DNA from: Clostridia bacterium
GTDB lineage: Bacteria > Bacillota > Clostridia > UBA1381
Length of the DNA stretch: 62,345 nt
NCBI GenBank assembly: GCA_017404065.1
Contig: JAFRDB010000132.1
Span: 1 to 62,345 of the forward strand
Direction: 5' to 3'
The stretch's first letter is position 1. Each line of letters begins with the position of its first letter. A model generated the notes under the pieces. The model saw nothing but the letters and a program-made list of their open reading frames with translations, had not been told where the DNA came from and made no database searches. The translations under genes were made by a program, and so were the position numbers. Positions 38,601 to 47,746 of this stretch are shown here, in pieces.

Positions 38601-41500
38601 ATGAAGTTACAGGCGATTATGCAGTTTATTACTTAAAGTCAGAGGTTACAGATGTAAATACAGGGGACGCATATAAGGACAGCGTTGGAAGTGAAGCTGG
38701 TGCAAATCTTCTGACGATAGCGTCACCGACAACTAACGGCGCAAAACTGATGTGCAGACTTCACAATAATGCAGACGGCTGGGTAACCGAAAAGCTATCT
38801 GATAATGAAAGTGTTATGGCGACAGGGGAAAGATTTGTTGTTTCGAAGATAGCCGAGCTTTCGGGAACAACAAACAGCGACAGTCCGAGAATTATTGACT
38901 TTGACGCAGTAAGCTATGACGGCAAGGGCGTTTATACTTACACGATTGATATTGATAACAACATAGACACTATGGCTGACCGTGAGCTGTATATTCAGAT
39001 TTATGACTTTGCGGCGCACAAGAATCATAAGCCGATAAGAATAACGAACGATAATCTTGCGGACAGCGAACCGCAGCTTGTCAGAAACGGAGAACAGACA
39101 TATCTGTTCTGGCGTGAGAGCGAAAATACAATAAGATATATAAACATTGCAAACCTTGTTACAAACGGCTTGGAGGATAATGAAACATTAAAAGACCAAA
39201 ATGCTGACAGTGACGGCGAAACGAGAGTTTACGAAATGGAACAGTCACGCGTATTCTCAACGATGGAAGACCCCGATATGACACCGAGCTATGCGAACTA
39301 TAAAGTATTTGTCGATAAGGACAGCAATATGTTCATCGCGTGGACACAGGGCGAAGACGAACGTGATGAAAACGGAAATATCACAAAAACCGCGCTTGAA
39401 GTGTATGCGTCCGCATATATCAAGGAAACAGCAACTATTGACGGTGTAGAAACTGCGCTTGATTCAAGCTGGTCGGAGGGCATGAAGCTTACTGACACCG
39501 GCAGATATAACGACAGTATCGCCGTTTGGACAGATGCAAATGGTAACCTTATTACGGTAAATACACAGTATGATATTGATAATGCAAGTTCAGAAGCGAC
39601 AAATATCAAGCTCGTTTCAACCGAGTATAAGACTGTGGGCTCGGCGGAGATAAAGGATGTCAGATATTATGATACAACCCCGTTAGCAGGCAGCAAAGAC
39701 ACGGTTACCATTGATGTAAAAAACAACGGCTTAAAGGCTATGAACGGCTTTACCTTAAAGGCTTATGAGGTTAAGAACGGCAATGTTTCTGATACACCTG
39801 TATTTGAAACAACATCAAACGAGAGAGTAACTCCATCCTCTATCGTTCCTATTGACTTTGATTGGCAGATGCCGGACAGTTTTGACGGTATAGATACCTT
39901 GTCGCTGCATATTTCCGTACAGGAGACAGGTTATGACGAGATAGCCGGGTATGACAGCGAAAGCATAGAGTTTAAGCCGGAATATGTGTTGCATGACGTT
40001 AGAGCTTTCCAGACAATGCTCGGTATAATGGTTAGGTATGATGTAGAAAACACCGGTAATGTTGACACGGTTATCAGCACGCAGGACGATATAAGCTCCA
40101 CAGATGCAAGAGTTGTAATGGAATATGTTGATGCGTATGGTACAGGTGCAGAAGATAAGGTATTTCTTGACATTCCTGTTCCTCCCGTTAAAGTAGGCGA
40201 AACGGTTACAGACATAGACATACTTGACATACCGATTGAAGGTTATCTCAAATACGGCAGACTGAACTCCACTGTTGAGGTTAGAGATACCGACAATAAT
40301 GTATTGTCGCAGTACCCGAATATACATATAGCGCTTGAACATCCGAGATTTGTTGGTATGGATAATGAGGATATTCCGCTTGACCTTGATGAGACAAGAT
40401 TGACTATACCGATGAAAGAGGGCGAAAGCTACGAGCTGAACGGTTCATACACAGATACGGATTATTACGAGGGTGGAACAGTACAGTTTATATCAAGCGA
40501 CCCGTCAGTTGCAAGCGTAGTAGACGGCACACTATATGCGGTAGGCGAAGGAACAACAAAGCTGACTGCTACGGTTTATCCGTTTGGCGGAGCAACGGAT
40601 TATTATGTAACTGTTCAAGCGGCTGAACAACCTACACCGACAGGACATTCAGGCGGTGGCGGCAGTAGCGTAAGCAACAAGGTAAATATAGATAACGGTG
40701 GCGCAAGCGCAAATGGTAATGTAGCCGTATCAAAGACTAATCCGTCAAAGGGCGAAACGGTAACTGTTACCGTAACTCCCGATGAAGGCTATGAACTTGA
40801 TAAACTCACCGTAACCGATAAGGACGGTAACGAATTTGAGGTTACAAAGAATGAGAACGGCACATATACCTTTATTATGCCTGACGGCAAGGTAACGATA
40901 ACACCTGTATTTGTAAAAGAAGGCGGCGAGCCTACAACACCGCCGACTGACCCGGCAACACCGCCTGCGGATAATGACAATCCGTTTGTCGATGTAAAGA
41001 AAGGCGATTACTTCTATGACGCTGTTCTTTGGGCGGCAAAAGAAAATATTACAAGCGGAACGACTGATACCACATTCAGCCCGAATGAGTCTTGCACAAG
41101 AGGACAGACGGTTACATTCTTATGGCGTGAGGCAGGTTCGCCGGAGCCGACATCAACTGTAAATCCGTTTACAGATGTTAAAGAGGGCGACTACTTCTAT
41201 AAGGCTGTTCTTTGGGCTTATGAAAACAGTATTACGTTCGGAACGGCAGACGATAAATTCAGCCCGCACGACACCGTAACACGCGGACAGACGGTTACAT
41301 TCCTTTACCGTATGAAAGGCGAAAAGACAAACGGCGAAAATCCGTTTACAGATGTTAAGACAGTCGATTACTATTACGATTCTGTCCTTTGGGCGTATGA
41401 GAATGACATTACCAGCGGTACAAGTGATACCACCTTCAGCCCGAACGACAACTGTCTGCGCGGACAGATTGTAACATTCCTTTATCGCTGCAATAAGTAA
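32675..41500 (+). CDS. giant multidomain S-layer-homology surface protein
   Basis: A 2941-residue exported protein. Order of parts: signal peptide (residues 1-31, LAFSMIISLFPAFSVNAYA); Calx-beta-like region (about 50-115); acidic helical insertion (120-240); second Calx-beta (about 305-415, FADITIRRDGVLTDIAAVKL); a long region of ricin/beta-trefoil-like repeats with Trp-rich motifs (about 740-1030); a carboxypeptidase-regulatory-like stretch (about 1230-1310); a glycine-rich beta region near 1500-1770; and propeller-like repeats (about 1830-2300). After that come CARDB/Big_2-type Ig-like domains (to about 2650), a divergent InlB B-type repeat (2690-2760) and three SLH domains (from about 2770, NPFVDVKKGDYFYDAVLWA). 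SLH domains bind secondary wall polymers. Roughly the first two-thirds of the gene is richer in GC than neighbouring cargo, which suggests separate origin. GAAAGGAATC precedes the start. Confidence 0.88.
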   Translation: MKKRKRILSAILAFSMIISLFPAFSVNAYAETIYAEENDAVSDEIKNSGEFYVATPNINMTEGAGVKYAATIKRGGDNLEAASVRLTLLDITAQYGKDYTIEVPDKGFFEKDVENTGLFKTSNSIYSLAQENDGKLDEVNGLDEIAALDKTDEEIQEMYDESVQSLSEDLSGEIQEYVEKKSSETGKTGEEILSEAAEQQGSLSAAFEEATGLKDDSAPMDGGTMDGRAIIGDYSKDKLEELAKQLDSPYIVLDFAEGETEKVIEILPKDNSNAEGNKMFLANLFPESDNAVISEIKGITAVIEDDEEWAEPTVEFAQSVYYPENGFADITIRRDGVLTDIAAVKLTSSDGTAMGGRDYSQVDTTVVFPYGISERTIKVPVRSEYIDTAVNFNLTLSDAQNCTIGENSGAQGIVEKGSESYRETEDSDIRLMESMGVSDVNASNTEALDHQTPYSSSAASNGYARAEGDDYILYASTTWADKAWTRASWDTKDTYTHYDYDGYQIDWTKESGSPCSSDNEVQIYYDQNWHTVWENSEERWDRTTTEVYPQQIAFRYLQIAVSQNLGYLSRAAKLKIHAIKPILRPFEITLATKPLQYLNENGDYVDNTNIPELEDATQATLRGADEEGSGTAVKFSGEQVTVTTKSKYAYISGLEIINPTNGKSKVIKSGLSSGTTSVSFDLSNSFIRQNLDYINFASNGGNRIKGQFTVQPIFDYYDATVTLHNDERASLALNYGDTALDMSATYMIKIPGTYKFLTAKDNWNKTTKAENTDTMTEWRFEVADDGYYEIVNVGLESLLHIGLYSEDGSDLIYNQSDNWNPLYQRFRLEKASDGNYMIVSKLSDGQQCIRWSTDSNELTHGAKDGSVFCTWELVEVEKYAPRSMGIYTIQGARKPQLYMSATRELPQSLRCLPTFDEELCRWEFIDVGNGYFKIKSVYNDRVVNLLFPNSSGNYAILESESSADSQLFSLVEDENNWGNQLYRIISKPAGLALSKDGDRVSSLYDSNNHDLLKWNVVQVEAPKTDEPTQVPYKETEIISVHKGDTLRFTQSIRSQYRRTYGSSRIRLIKTATRAGEEDDDNKPKYNAGQNSYKMICNSSSVDAYVNYEKYDNEIIVRVAEKDIRYFYTDRGIFTKPYKVNGSYRDYTIVPRDGFSLNDYIEMEAETFYSAYVPVWKPANDQKYYSQPTFYFETKEQKEDNIIYLTPQKSDSNQYAITGTAHYSEISLASLIEGASWRPASGLYVYLDQNRYGISGEDGTFTTNVFDGIQGDYVIYKIEDSGNVKYRTVCLKNFKTEKMDIGKVGMRDIRIVSIGDIKVSAVDSRVPHAGAFVATNANGVENGNVALISDDITRMKATIMNNGSTYTDSDGKERTETVKRVEFVIYDPVTNRERSVVEGEVKETYKKNKMSVWEMSKTFKKDESHLYTSSDKIYIRVTTDRVKGNGKAYNEKGELVELDSLNQTIYPDVYTGYTLATTNTEKPATHDFDIFDGNLDQFLTLPAIGSMNATFLIKGVTLSISELPEGGFRLGLGYAKGIEDRGTDDGGTEHKVPFTPDRIAHEFDKVKTWGRVVGPKDVVGFANGGVYPMFGIYLDFGLKSVTHLDDQHSQETELIFIGGGAMLGALGNFRIVIYGAIGPVPVYFGVDGQLAAYINIGAKRKTKDTLGDGAIEYEDVTFQEIKSGDKKIQDSVLFDFLIEANGILNVYVGAGIAGTFGIRGGASIGASFIYYPTITQTYDINPVGLQITVGLKIWVDLVLLSIPSPTLELANKRFGYYEDIDKLKDDNPSLMSLFESEETSDIQTDEYGAFLRKGSGKDEVWLPDKDAVQLMSTFEKDKTTILSEGGYENASPQLMDIGNGRILLVYIANDTAKGGYDRTSLVYNVYDNGHWRAQDSVKIDPNSTKGDFEPSLCDIGDKILVSWTSRNNGDNRTDSKDYLKGMNVFSTTIDKDTLEIGEIEQLTNDEFYNANPVGLYDEVTGDYAVYYLKSEVTDVNTGDAYKDSVGSEAGANLLTIASPTTNGAKLMCRLHNNADGWVTEKLSDNESVMATGERFVVSKIAELSGTTNSDSPRIIDFDAVSYDGKGVYTYTIDIDNNIDTMADRELYIQIYDFAAHKNHKPIRITNDNLADSEPQLVRNGEQTYLFWRESENTIRYINIANLVTNGLEDNETLKDQNADSDGETRVYEMEQSRVFSTMEDPDMTPSYANYKVFVDKDSNMFIAWTQGEDERDENGNITKTALEVYASAYIKETATIDGVETALDSSWSEGMKLTDTGRYNDSIAVWTDANGNLITVNTQYDIDNASSEATNIKLVSTEYKTVGSAEIKDVRYYDTTPLAGSKDTVTIDVKNNGLKAMNGFTLKAYEVKNGNVSDTPVFETTSNERVTPSSIVPIDFDWQMPDSFDGIDTLSLHISVQETGYDEIAGYDSESIEFKPEYVLHDVRAFQTMLGIMVRYDVENTGNVDTVISTQDDISSTDARVVMEYVDAYGTGAEDKVFLDIPVPPVKVGETVTDIDILDIPIEGYLKYGRLNSTVEVRDTDNNVLSQYPNIHIALEHPRFVGMDNEDIPLDLDETRLTIPMKEGESYELNGSYTDTDYYEGGTVQFISSDPSVASVVDGTLYAVGEGTTKLTATVYPFGGATDYYVTVQAAEQPTPTGHSGGGGSSVSNKVNIDNGGASANGNVAVSKTNPSKGETVTVTVTPDEGYELDKLTVTDKDGNEFEVTKNENGTYTFIMPDGKVTITPVFVKEGGEPTTPPTDPATPPADNDNPFVDVKKGDYFYDAVLWAAKENITSGTTDTTFSPNESCTRGQTVTFLWREAGSPEPTSTVNPFTDVKEGDYFYKAVLWAYENSITFGTADDKFSPHDTVTRGQTVTFLYRMKGEKTNGENPFTDVKTVDYYYDSVLWAYENDITSGTSDTTFSPNDNCLRGQIVTFLYRCNK

Positions 41501-41544
41501 TCTAATTACATAAAGAGCTTAACTCTTTATAAATAAAAAAACGG

Positions 41545-41586
41545 CGCAGGAGCAAATACCCAATCGGTATTGCTCCTGCGTTTTGT
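41545..41586 (+). terminator. terminator of the giant protein operon
   Basis: Long stem CGCAGGAGCAATACC-type, nearly perfect, ending TTTTGTT. It lies 45 nt after the stop codon. Confidence 0.8.
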
Positions 41587-41675
41587 TATGTGTTAAAAAA
41601 GTGTTGATTTTGCCCTGTTTACACTTGCATAAACGCCTTTATGCTTTCAGATGTGAAATCTATAAAGGCTATGTT

Positions 41676-41712
41676 GAAAACGGCTCTTACAAAGGAAATA
41701 AGAGCCGTTTTC
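41676..41712. terminator. hairpin between convergent genes
   Basis: Perfect 14-bp stem (GAAAACGGCTCTTA/TAAGAGCCGTTTTC). It probably terminates the minus-strand DUF6017-type gene, whose stop is at 41792. Confidence 0.65.
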
Positions 41713-41791
41713 CGACACTAAAACAGGCGTTTCCAACGGTTTTGTGCATGAACTTTGCAAATTCGGCAAATAATTATTTATAAACGATATT

Positions 41792-42638
41792 TTACAATCC
41801 ATACATATCGTGGTTGACTTTTGATAAATAATAATTGTCAATAGTGGAAGGAGCATTAAACAGAGCGGCAAGCAAGTATTTTTTTATATTCCGGACAGCT
41901 GATGTATTTTCTTTCATACAGTCCAAAACATATTTGATATGCTCACTGTCCAACCTCAACAACTTTGCCTTTACCAATTCAGAGGGGTAATCATCACCTG
42001 CTACTGTCAAAGATTTTTTTGATGTGCATACTGTTTCAGCGAGTATTTCTACGATTTCATCAAGAAGCCGTTTGTCAACACCTTTATCAAGACTTATGAT
42101 GTCATAATCAATATTGCCTTTAATTATTTTTTCGTATTTCTCTATCAATTCCATTCCGTTCATATTCTTTTTGTTTTTTTCGGGATTTGATTGGATAGGA
42201 TTTGATTCGTAAGTAATTGATAAATCTTTATTTAATATATTAGTATTTAATTGGTCGTGCTTTTCCAAGATAGGCTTGTCCTGTACAGGTTTATCCAATA
42301 TTGGATTTTCCTGTTTAGGTTTTTCCTGTTCAGGTAAAACAGATATAGGTTCCTCTAAAATTGTATATTCAGCAATAGTAAGCTGCCCTTTTTCGTTTCG
42401 GACTCTCTCTCGTACAACATATCCTGCCGCTTCAAGCTCTTTTATTGCACTTGTAATGCTGTCAACGCCGTCTTTACATATTACAGACAGACCTTTTGTT
42501 GTATAGTCCCATTCTTCGGGAAGTGAAAGCATAAGCGATAAAAGTCCCTTTGCCTTTAAAGACAAATTTGTGTTTCTTAAATGATGATTTGACATTACAG
42601 TATAATTTTTTGTTTTTTTTAATTCTAAATACAGCCAT
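41792..42638 (-). pseudogene. HTH/DUF6017-type replication-related gene, frameshifted in an A8 run
   Basis: The expected N-terminus MAVFRIKK starts at 42638, but one extra A in an A8 tract (42613-42620) shifts the frame. After correction it would read MAVFRIKKTKNYTVMSNHHLRN and continue as a 280-residue protein. The N-terminal part is a DnaD/HTH_36-like winged helix (LSLKAKGLLSLMLSLPEEWDYTTKGL). The C-terminal part is the DUF6017-type module also found at the end of the RepA at 46551-47411 (both end NYY..xVxHDM). As annotated from 42595 it would lack the first 14 residues, which may be dispensable; transcriptional slippage at A8 could also restore the frame. Confidence 0.7.
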
Positions 42639-42674
42639 TTTTATAAATCCTTTCTCTTTTTTGACAAAATAAAA

Positions 42675-42701
42675 GGAATATGACATCAAATATCATATTC
42701 C
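42675..42701. repeat. inverted repeat near the right end of the serine element
   Basis: GGAATATGA/TCATATTCC with a 9-nt loop, in AT-rich sequence between the DUF6017-type gene and the element end. It is a promoter-proximal operator or a recombinase-binding candidate. Confidence 0.4.
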
Positions 42702-42785
42702 AAAATTATAAAATATTTAATTTTTGTACATTGTTGTTTGTTTGCCCTCTAAAACCTTAATTTTATGTTGTTTCTAAAAGTATCT

Positions 42786-43727
42786 TTATCTAACCTCATT
42801 ATTCCATGGACCGCGCTGTCCAATGCTTTCTGTACCGTATGGAATTATCACTTCCTTGATATTAACACATCCCTTTAAAATATTACAATTAATGCTTTTC
42901 AATGATGTAGGCAATATTATATTTTCGAGTGATGTACACCCTTCAAAAGATCCTTCTAAACAACCAGCATCAATCGGGATGTAACCAATATCAGTAACAG
43001 TATTTGGAATATCTATATATTTAAGTGAAGTGCAACCACAGAATGTCCCGCCTGGTATATATGTATTCATAGGAGCAATAATTGCTTTTTTCAACAATTT
43101 GCAATTTGAAAATGCACCATAAGAAAACCTGTTACTAATATAAGGAATATAAACCTCTGTTATATTTGTATTACTGAAAGCATAATCACCCAAAACTTCA
43201 AGACTGTCAGGAAGAACAAGTTTACCGCTTATCGAAGTGTTTTGGAATGTCCAGCTTTCAATGCTTTTCAGATTTGATGGTAAGTCAATTTTAGTCAAAT
43301 TGCTACAACCGCCAAATGCGGTATATCCTATTTCTTGCAGACTTTCAGGAAAAACTACATTCTCCAAATTTACGCAACCACTGAAAGCCTTTGGCTCTAT
43401 TTTTTCAATGCCATTTGGTATAACTAATTTTTTTAAGTTCTTAGAACCTTGTGCAACAGGATAAATTGTTTTTATGGTTGAAGGAAATGTTATTGATGTT
43501 GCACTGTCGAGCATATTCTTTCCCTTAATCTCTGTAACAGGCACCCCGTATATAGTTTCGGGAATAACCACATCTCCGCCTTTGCCTATGTACCCTGTTA
43601 TTATAGCCTCGTTATCAAGTAATTGAAATTCCCAGTCACCGTCTGTCAATGCAAAGGCGTTTAAAGAGCAACATAGAATTGCTGCAATAACAAATGACAA
43701 AAATTGTTTGCTTATATACTTTTTCAT
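42786..43727 (-). pseudogene. 5' half of an LRR/copper amine oxidase N-domain gene
   Basis: This encodes a signal peptide (YISKQFLSFVIAAILCCSLNAFA) and BspA/TpLRR-type leucine-rich repeats (pattern L..I.LP..L..I...AF..C..L) up to residue 309. The frame then enters the nested element at 42801-42796 and stops four codons later (EVR). The 3' half is at 27243-27789. The truncated product could still be secreted but would lack the copper-amine-oxidase N-domains. It starts 6 nt after the lipase stop with AAAGGATAA as the ribosome-binding site, so it was the second gene of the secreted-protein operon. Confidence 0.85.
42796..42801. repeat. right junction of the serine element
   Basis: TCATTA, matching 27784-27789. 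On the minus strand the flanking gene reads WNN at this site and resumes as DDAPF at the other junction. Confidence 0.75.
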
Positions 43728-43733
43728 TTAAAA

Positions 43734-46529
43734 TTATCCTTTCTCTCTGATTAAATCTTGAATTATTGCATTTATCTCATCATATTCCTGATATGCGGTT
43801 GTAACTTTTACTACATTTCCGTTATGTGAATATACAACAACGGGGAAAGTAATTGAATCAGATATTCCCACATTACTCAGAATATCCCACATTTGCGAAT
43901 ATCCGCCTGAATATACCGTTAGCACATTGTTCATATTATTTTTTGCATATTGTTGCACATCTTTAATGCCTTGATCGACATCGTAAAATACAATATGTAG
44001 CTTATCTCCTAAATTTTCGGAAATATCCATTATATTGGAAATATAACTCATTGTGTTTCCACATATTACACGCCCATAAACAGTAACTGTATACTCGCTT
44101 TCTATATCATCTATGGGTATTCCGGCAATGTGTGTCCCATATGAATCCTCATATTCATATATGTATGAATTGTCGTCAGAATCTTCTCTTTCGGCAGAGC
44201 TTTTGTCTTTTATAGATAAAACTGCATTGTTTTGTTCTCTGCCATCTTGATAGGATTTTAAGCAAGCAGGATATTCATCTGTATTCCATTTATGATCGTT
44301 TTTGGATTTTAACTCTTTATCGGAGAGCATAAAATACTCATATCTCAAGCTTCCACCGGGAAAAGGATCGTCCCATGTGACATCAACATGATAATAATTA
44401 TCTTCGATTCGAACAATATTCCAATCATGACCGAAACCCCATGATGGAGTATCTCCCGAATACAATATTCCTTTTGCATCGCCACTTACCGTTTCGCAAT
44501 ACAATCCCAATTCATTGCATAGATATTTGTATATATCTGCGTATATGTAACATATTCCTTTGCCTTTTACTAATCCGATGTACAGCGTGTTAGGAGTTGT
44601 TTTGGATCTGATATTAGTAACCTCATCATAGTCATAATCAATGCTATTAATAATGTAATCATGCAGTGCCTTGTATTTATCATATTCGGTTTTTTGGGAT
44701 TTAGCAGTATTTAATGCATTATCAACCGCTTGAATAGTGTCTCTGTATGCCGTTAATGCCTGTTTGTAGTTCTTGAATCCTGTATTCGTGTTTTTTGCAA
44801 AATTACAATATATATAAATATTTGGAAATGTGATACTGTCACTCACATTTATTTTGTCAAGTACAGAATCATCATTTATATATGTATTGTAAAAATTAAC
44901 TTCCTTCCAATCTCTTTTAAAGGCTAACGGAGATATATCAATATCTGTTTTTCCATAGTGTGATAAAGTTATTTTTTCTATGTTAGGTAATTTCTTTATA
45001 TCGTCAAGGCGTACAATTTTTGCTGTTAGATAAGTTGAAGAATTCGTAAATGTATTGCTGACAATTTCAGTCACCTTTGATAGCTTTTCTTTAGTGAGAG
45101 GTCCGGTATATGATCCCCATTTGCGTTCATTTTCGGCAATATTTTGTCTTGCGCAACTCTCTACACAGGCATCCACAAATTCTACTATCTCAAGTTTATC
45201 GTAATTTATAGTCACAGTCCTGGTATTGCCATCCCACAAAACCTCTGCACCAAAAGCCTCCGATAAGGCTCTTAGTGGCACAAATGTGCGGTCATCTTTT
45301 ATCCTTGCTTTTGTATCTAAAGTTATTGACTCGGTTTCGGACTCATTGTTGTATTCTTCGGTCTTATCTGTTCGTTTAAGCACATTGGAATCAATTTGTA
45401 TTAACACTCTACCAAATTCATTTTCAATGATGGCAGTCCTTGAAACATCATCCCAAGTTACATCACAGCCCATTGCTTCGGTTATAGCTCTTATCGGCAC
45501 AAGAGTTCTGTCATCTTCTATGAATGGCATTGCATCAAAATTAATTTTTCTGTTATTTAATATGACTTGAATTTCATCGGAAGTTTGAGAGTGTGAATTT
45601 GTTCTGCCTGTTGATTTCCTTATTGCAGTCTGTTCGTTACTGACACATTCGGAGCCATCTTCTTTTACTTCTAATATGCTTTCCCCGTCATCAGACTCAG
45701 CAAACAATTTGATTTGAGATGTGTCCTGTTCGTTATCAATGCTGCTATATAATTCTCTATCCTTTGTCAGTTTAACATTATCAAACTGTTTTGCATCTTT
45801 GCCTGTCTGAGCATCAGAAATGGTATAGCTCATAGTACCATCATCAAATGCCGACATTTGTATATCGTATTCAATATCGCTTTCCAACAGTAGGTACTTT
45901 TCATCTCCGACTACACATATTGGAATAGATGTATTACTGTAATCAATTACATTATTTGTTACTTTGCCTACAACAGAACCATTGGCATATACAACAACAT
46001 CTACGGGACAATGTATTCCCACTATTTTTTGACACGCACGGTTTTCATAATAAACTTCATTATTTTCTACCGCCTGTTGATATGTGTACATTTTATGATT
46101 TTCAAACGAACCAAACGCACCCTTGTCTATATCTTTATAAAACAGATCAATATGCCCGAATTTTCCGTATCGTGTATTACCTTTGGCGGTAAATATCGGC
46201 CACCCATCCGGTCCGAAGCTATCGTTAAAATTCGTAATATTATGAATGTTTTCATAGCCATCGGAAACGGTTCCATCGGAAACGATAGAATCTATTGCAC
46301 CGAATGTGTAGCAGTAAATGTCATCTTTTGAATGATTCTTTTTCATTTTAGAAGGTAAGCGTGCAGCTAAATAATTTGCAGCAGCACCACCTAAACTATG
46401 ACCTGTAATTAAAATCTTATACTTTTTATTAACATCTATATTATTTTCAAGTCCTTCAACAATGGCTTGCCTGAAATCTTTTATAATGTCATATAAAGGC
46501 GTGTGCTTCGTCCACATAAAGCCTGTCAA
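43734..46529 (-). pseudogene. 5'-truncated lipase/transglutaminase-like surface protein
   Basis: The open frame is 931 codons but lacks a signal peptide. It begins within a class 3 lipase domain shortly before its GHSLGG nucleophile motif (residues 43-48). It continues with two copper-amine-oxidase N-domain halves (RTLVPIRAITEAMGCDVTWD, RTFVPLRALSEAFGAEVLWD), an LRR-like stretch, and a transglutaminase-like domain with Cys (GICYIYA), His (GHDWN) and Asp (VDVTWDD). The first codons are shared, in another frame, with a helicase-gene scrap at 46500-46550, so a deletion has fused the two. The family's usual 100 or so N-terminal residues and export signal are gone, so function is doubtful. Confidence 0.75.
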
Positions 46530-46550
46530 CGCCTAATTGTTCAAAGGTAA
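46500..46550 (-). pseudogene. scrap of an ICE-type SNF2 helicase/methylase gene
   Basis: In the frame that begins right after the repA stop the minus strand reads TFEQLGVDRLYVDEAHAF, matching the motif II region of the very large helicase-methylase proteins of Tn1549-like conjugative elements. Only about 17 codons remain before the lipase sequence begins. It marks the site where a conjugation module was deleted. Confidence 0.5.
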
Positions 46551-47411
46551 TTATCCTGTTGCCATATCGTGTCTTACTTTCATTCCGTAATAATTGGAAA
46601 TGGTAAGTGGAGCATTATATAAAGTGGCAAGTATGTATTGACGGATATTTTTGACATCTGATGTACTTTCTTTCAAACAGTCAATACAGTACGATATATG
46701 TTCACTTGTAATTTTGAGCAGTTGACTTTTTACAACCGAATGTGGCTTATCGTCTCCGGCTATTCGTATATACTGCCGTTTAGAGCAAACTGTATCTAAA
46801 ATCAGTTCAAGCATCTCATTTATGGTGTCTGTGTCATACGGATAATTTCTGATTAAAAACTCATATTCAACATTTTCTTTTATGAGTTCTTTGTATTTCG
46901 CTCTTTCATCCTCATCTGTTTCCGGAAGGAAAGGATTATCAGTATCATTAAAATCAGTATTATTTATATCAGTATTATTAGCGTGTGATTTTAACATTTC
47001 TTGATTTGTGTTTTTCACATTTCCAGAAGTGTGATTTTCACATTTCTTGATGTGTGATTTTGAATTGTCAATAAAATTCTTAACATATATGAGATTTGGT
47101 TTTCCCAAACCTTGCCGTTTGCGTTCAATAAGACCGCATTTTTTTTCAAGCTCGTACATAAGTTTGTTTACCTTTTGGTTCTGACAGCCGAGAGAGGACA
47201 TTATTTCTTCAACGGTAAAAACTATATACACTCTGCCGCAATCGTCTGTCCAACCGTTTTTCTGTGACAGGCTCATTCTGTCAAGCAGTATGCCGTACAG
47301 AATTTTTGCTTCCGATGATATGTTTTTAAAGTTTTCGTCGGTAAACAGAATTTTGGGTATTCTGTAAAAAGAAAACTGATTGGATTGCTCTCCGTAAAAA
47401 TATTCATACAA
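46551..47411 (-). CDS. RepA-type replication initiator with DUF6017 C-terminus
   Basis: A 286-residue protein: RepA_N winged-helix domain (FYRIPKILFTDENFKNISSEAKILYGILLDRMSLS..NGWTDDCGRVYIVFTVEEIM) and a C-terminal DUF6017-type domain ending YYGMKVRHDMATG. Such initiators start plasmid or excised-element replication and are standard in Tn1549/ICE modules. It lies 35 nt downstream of a small conserved-type ORF. The C-terminal residues may have been altered where the helicase scrap begins. A weak site (GGAGGTCCAGGAGTTGT) precedes the start. Confidence 0.88.
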   Translation of the reverse strand: MYEYFYGEQSNQFSFYRIPKILFTDENFKNISSEAKILYGILLDRMSLSQKNGWTDDCGRVYIVFTVEEIMSSLGCQNQKVNKLMYELEKKCGLIERKRQGLGKPNLIYVKNFIDNSKSHIKKCENHTSGNVKNTNQEMLKSHANNTDINNTDFNDTDNPFLPETDEDERAKYKELIKENVEYEFLIRNYPYDTDTINEMLELILDTVCSKRQYIRIAGDDKPHSVVKSQLLKITSEHISYCIDCLKESTSDVKNIRQYILATLYNAPLTISNYYGMKVRHDMATG

Positions 47412-47446
47412 CTCCTGGACCTCCTTTCATTCAGGATAAAAACCAT

Positions 47447-47632
47447 TTAAAAGTCTATTTCACGAAGTTTAATAATACTGATAATCTGATAACCGTTTTG
47501 ATTGGCAAGGGCATTCATTTTTTGAATGAGTGCTCTGCGTTCATCCTTTTTAATTTTTCTTAATGCGTTGTACGCAGTCGGATCATAGCAACCGCTTTGG
47601 TTATTACGGTCATCGCATTTGTTGTAAAGCAT
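47447..47632 (-). CDS. small protein upstream of repA
   Basis: A 61-residue mostly helical, charged protein (YNALRKIKKDERRALIQKMNALANQNGY). AAAGGAAGGAAAC is a strong ribosome-binding site. I do not recognise a named family; position next to RepA-type initiators suggests a replication or copy-control accessory protein. Confidence 0.6.
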   Translation of the reverse strand: MLYNKCDDRNNQSGCYDPTAYNALRKIKKDERRALIQKMNALANQNGYQIISIIKLREIDF

Positions 47633-47672
47633 TTTTGTTTCCTTCCTTTCTTTAAAATTTTGGCAATAAAAA

Positions 47673-47716
47673 AAGCGTGTTCACTATCTCTTAAAAAGAG
47701 CAAAGTAAACACGCTT
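47673..47716 (-). terminator. terminator of the GGDEF gene
   Basis: AAGCGTGTT(T/C)AC arms with an inner stem, followed by U7 on the minus strand. Confidence 0.75.
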
Positions 47717-47746
47717 ACAAAAGCATTATATTATATATAAAGACCA

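Noticed and set aside
42474..42689. 71-codon minus-strand ORF treated as a separate gene
   Set aside because: Its start, MAVFRIKK, is the displaced N-terminus of the DUF6017-type gene; the rest is a wrong-frame reading.
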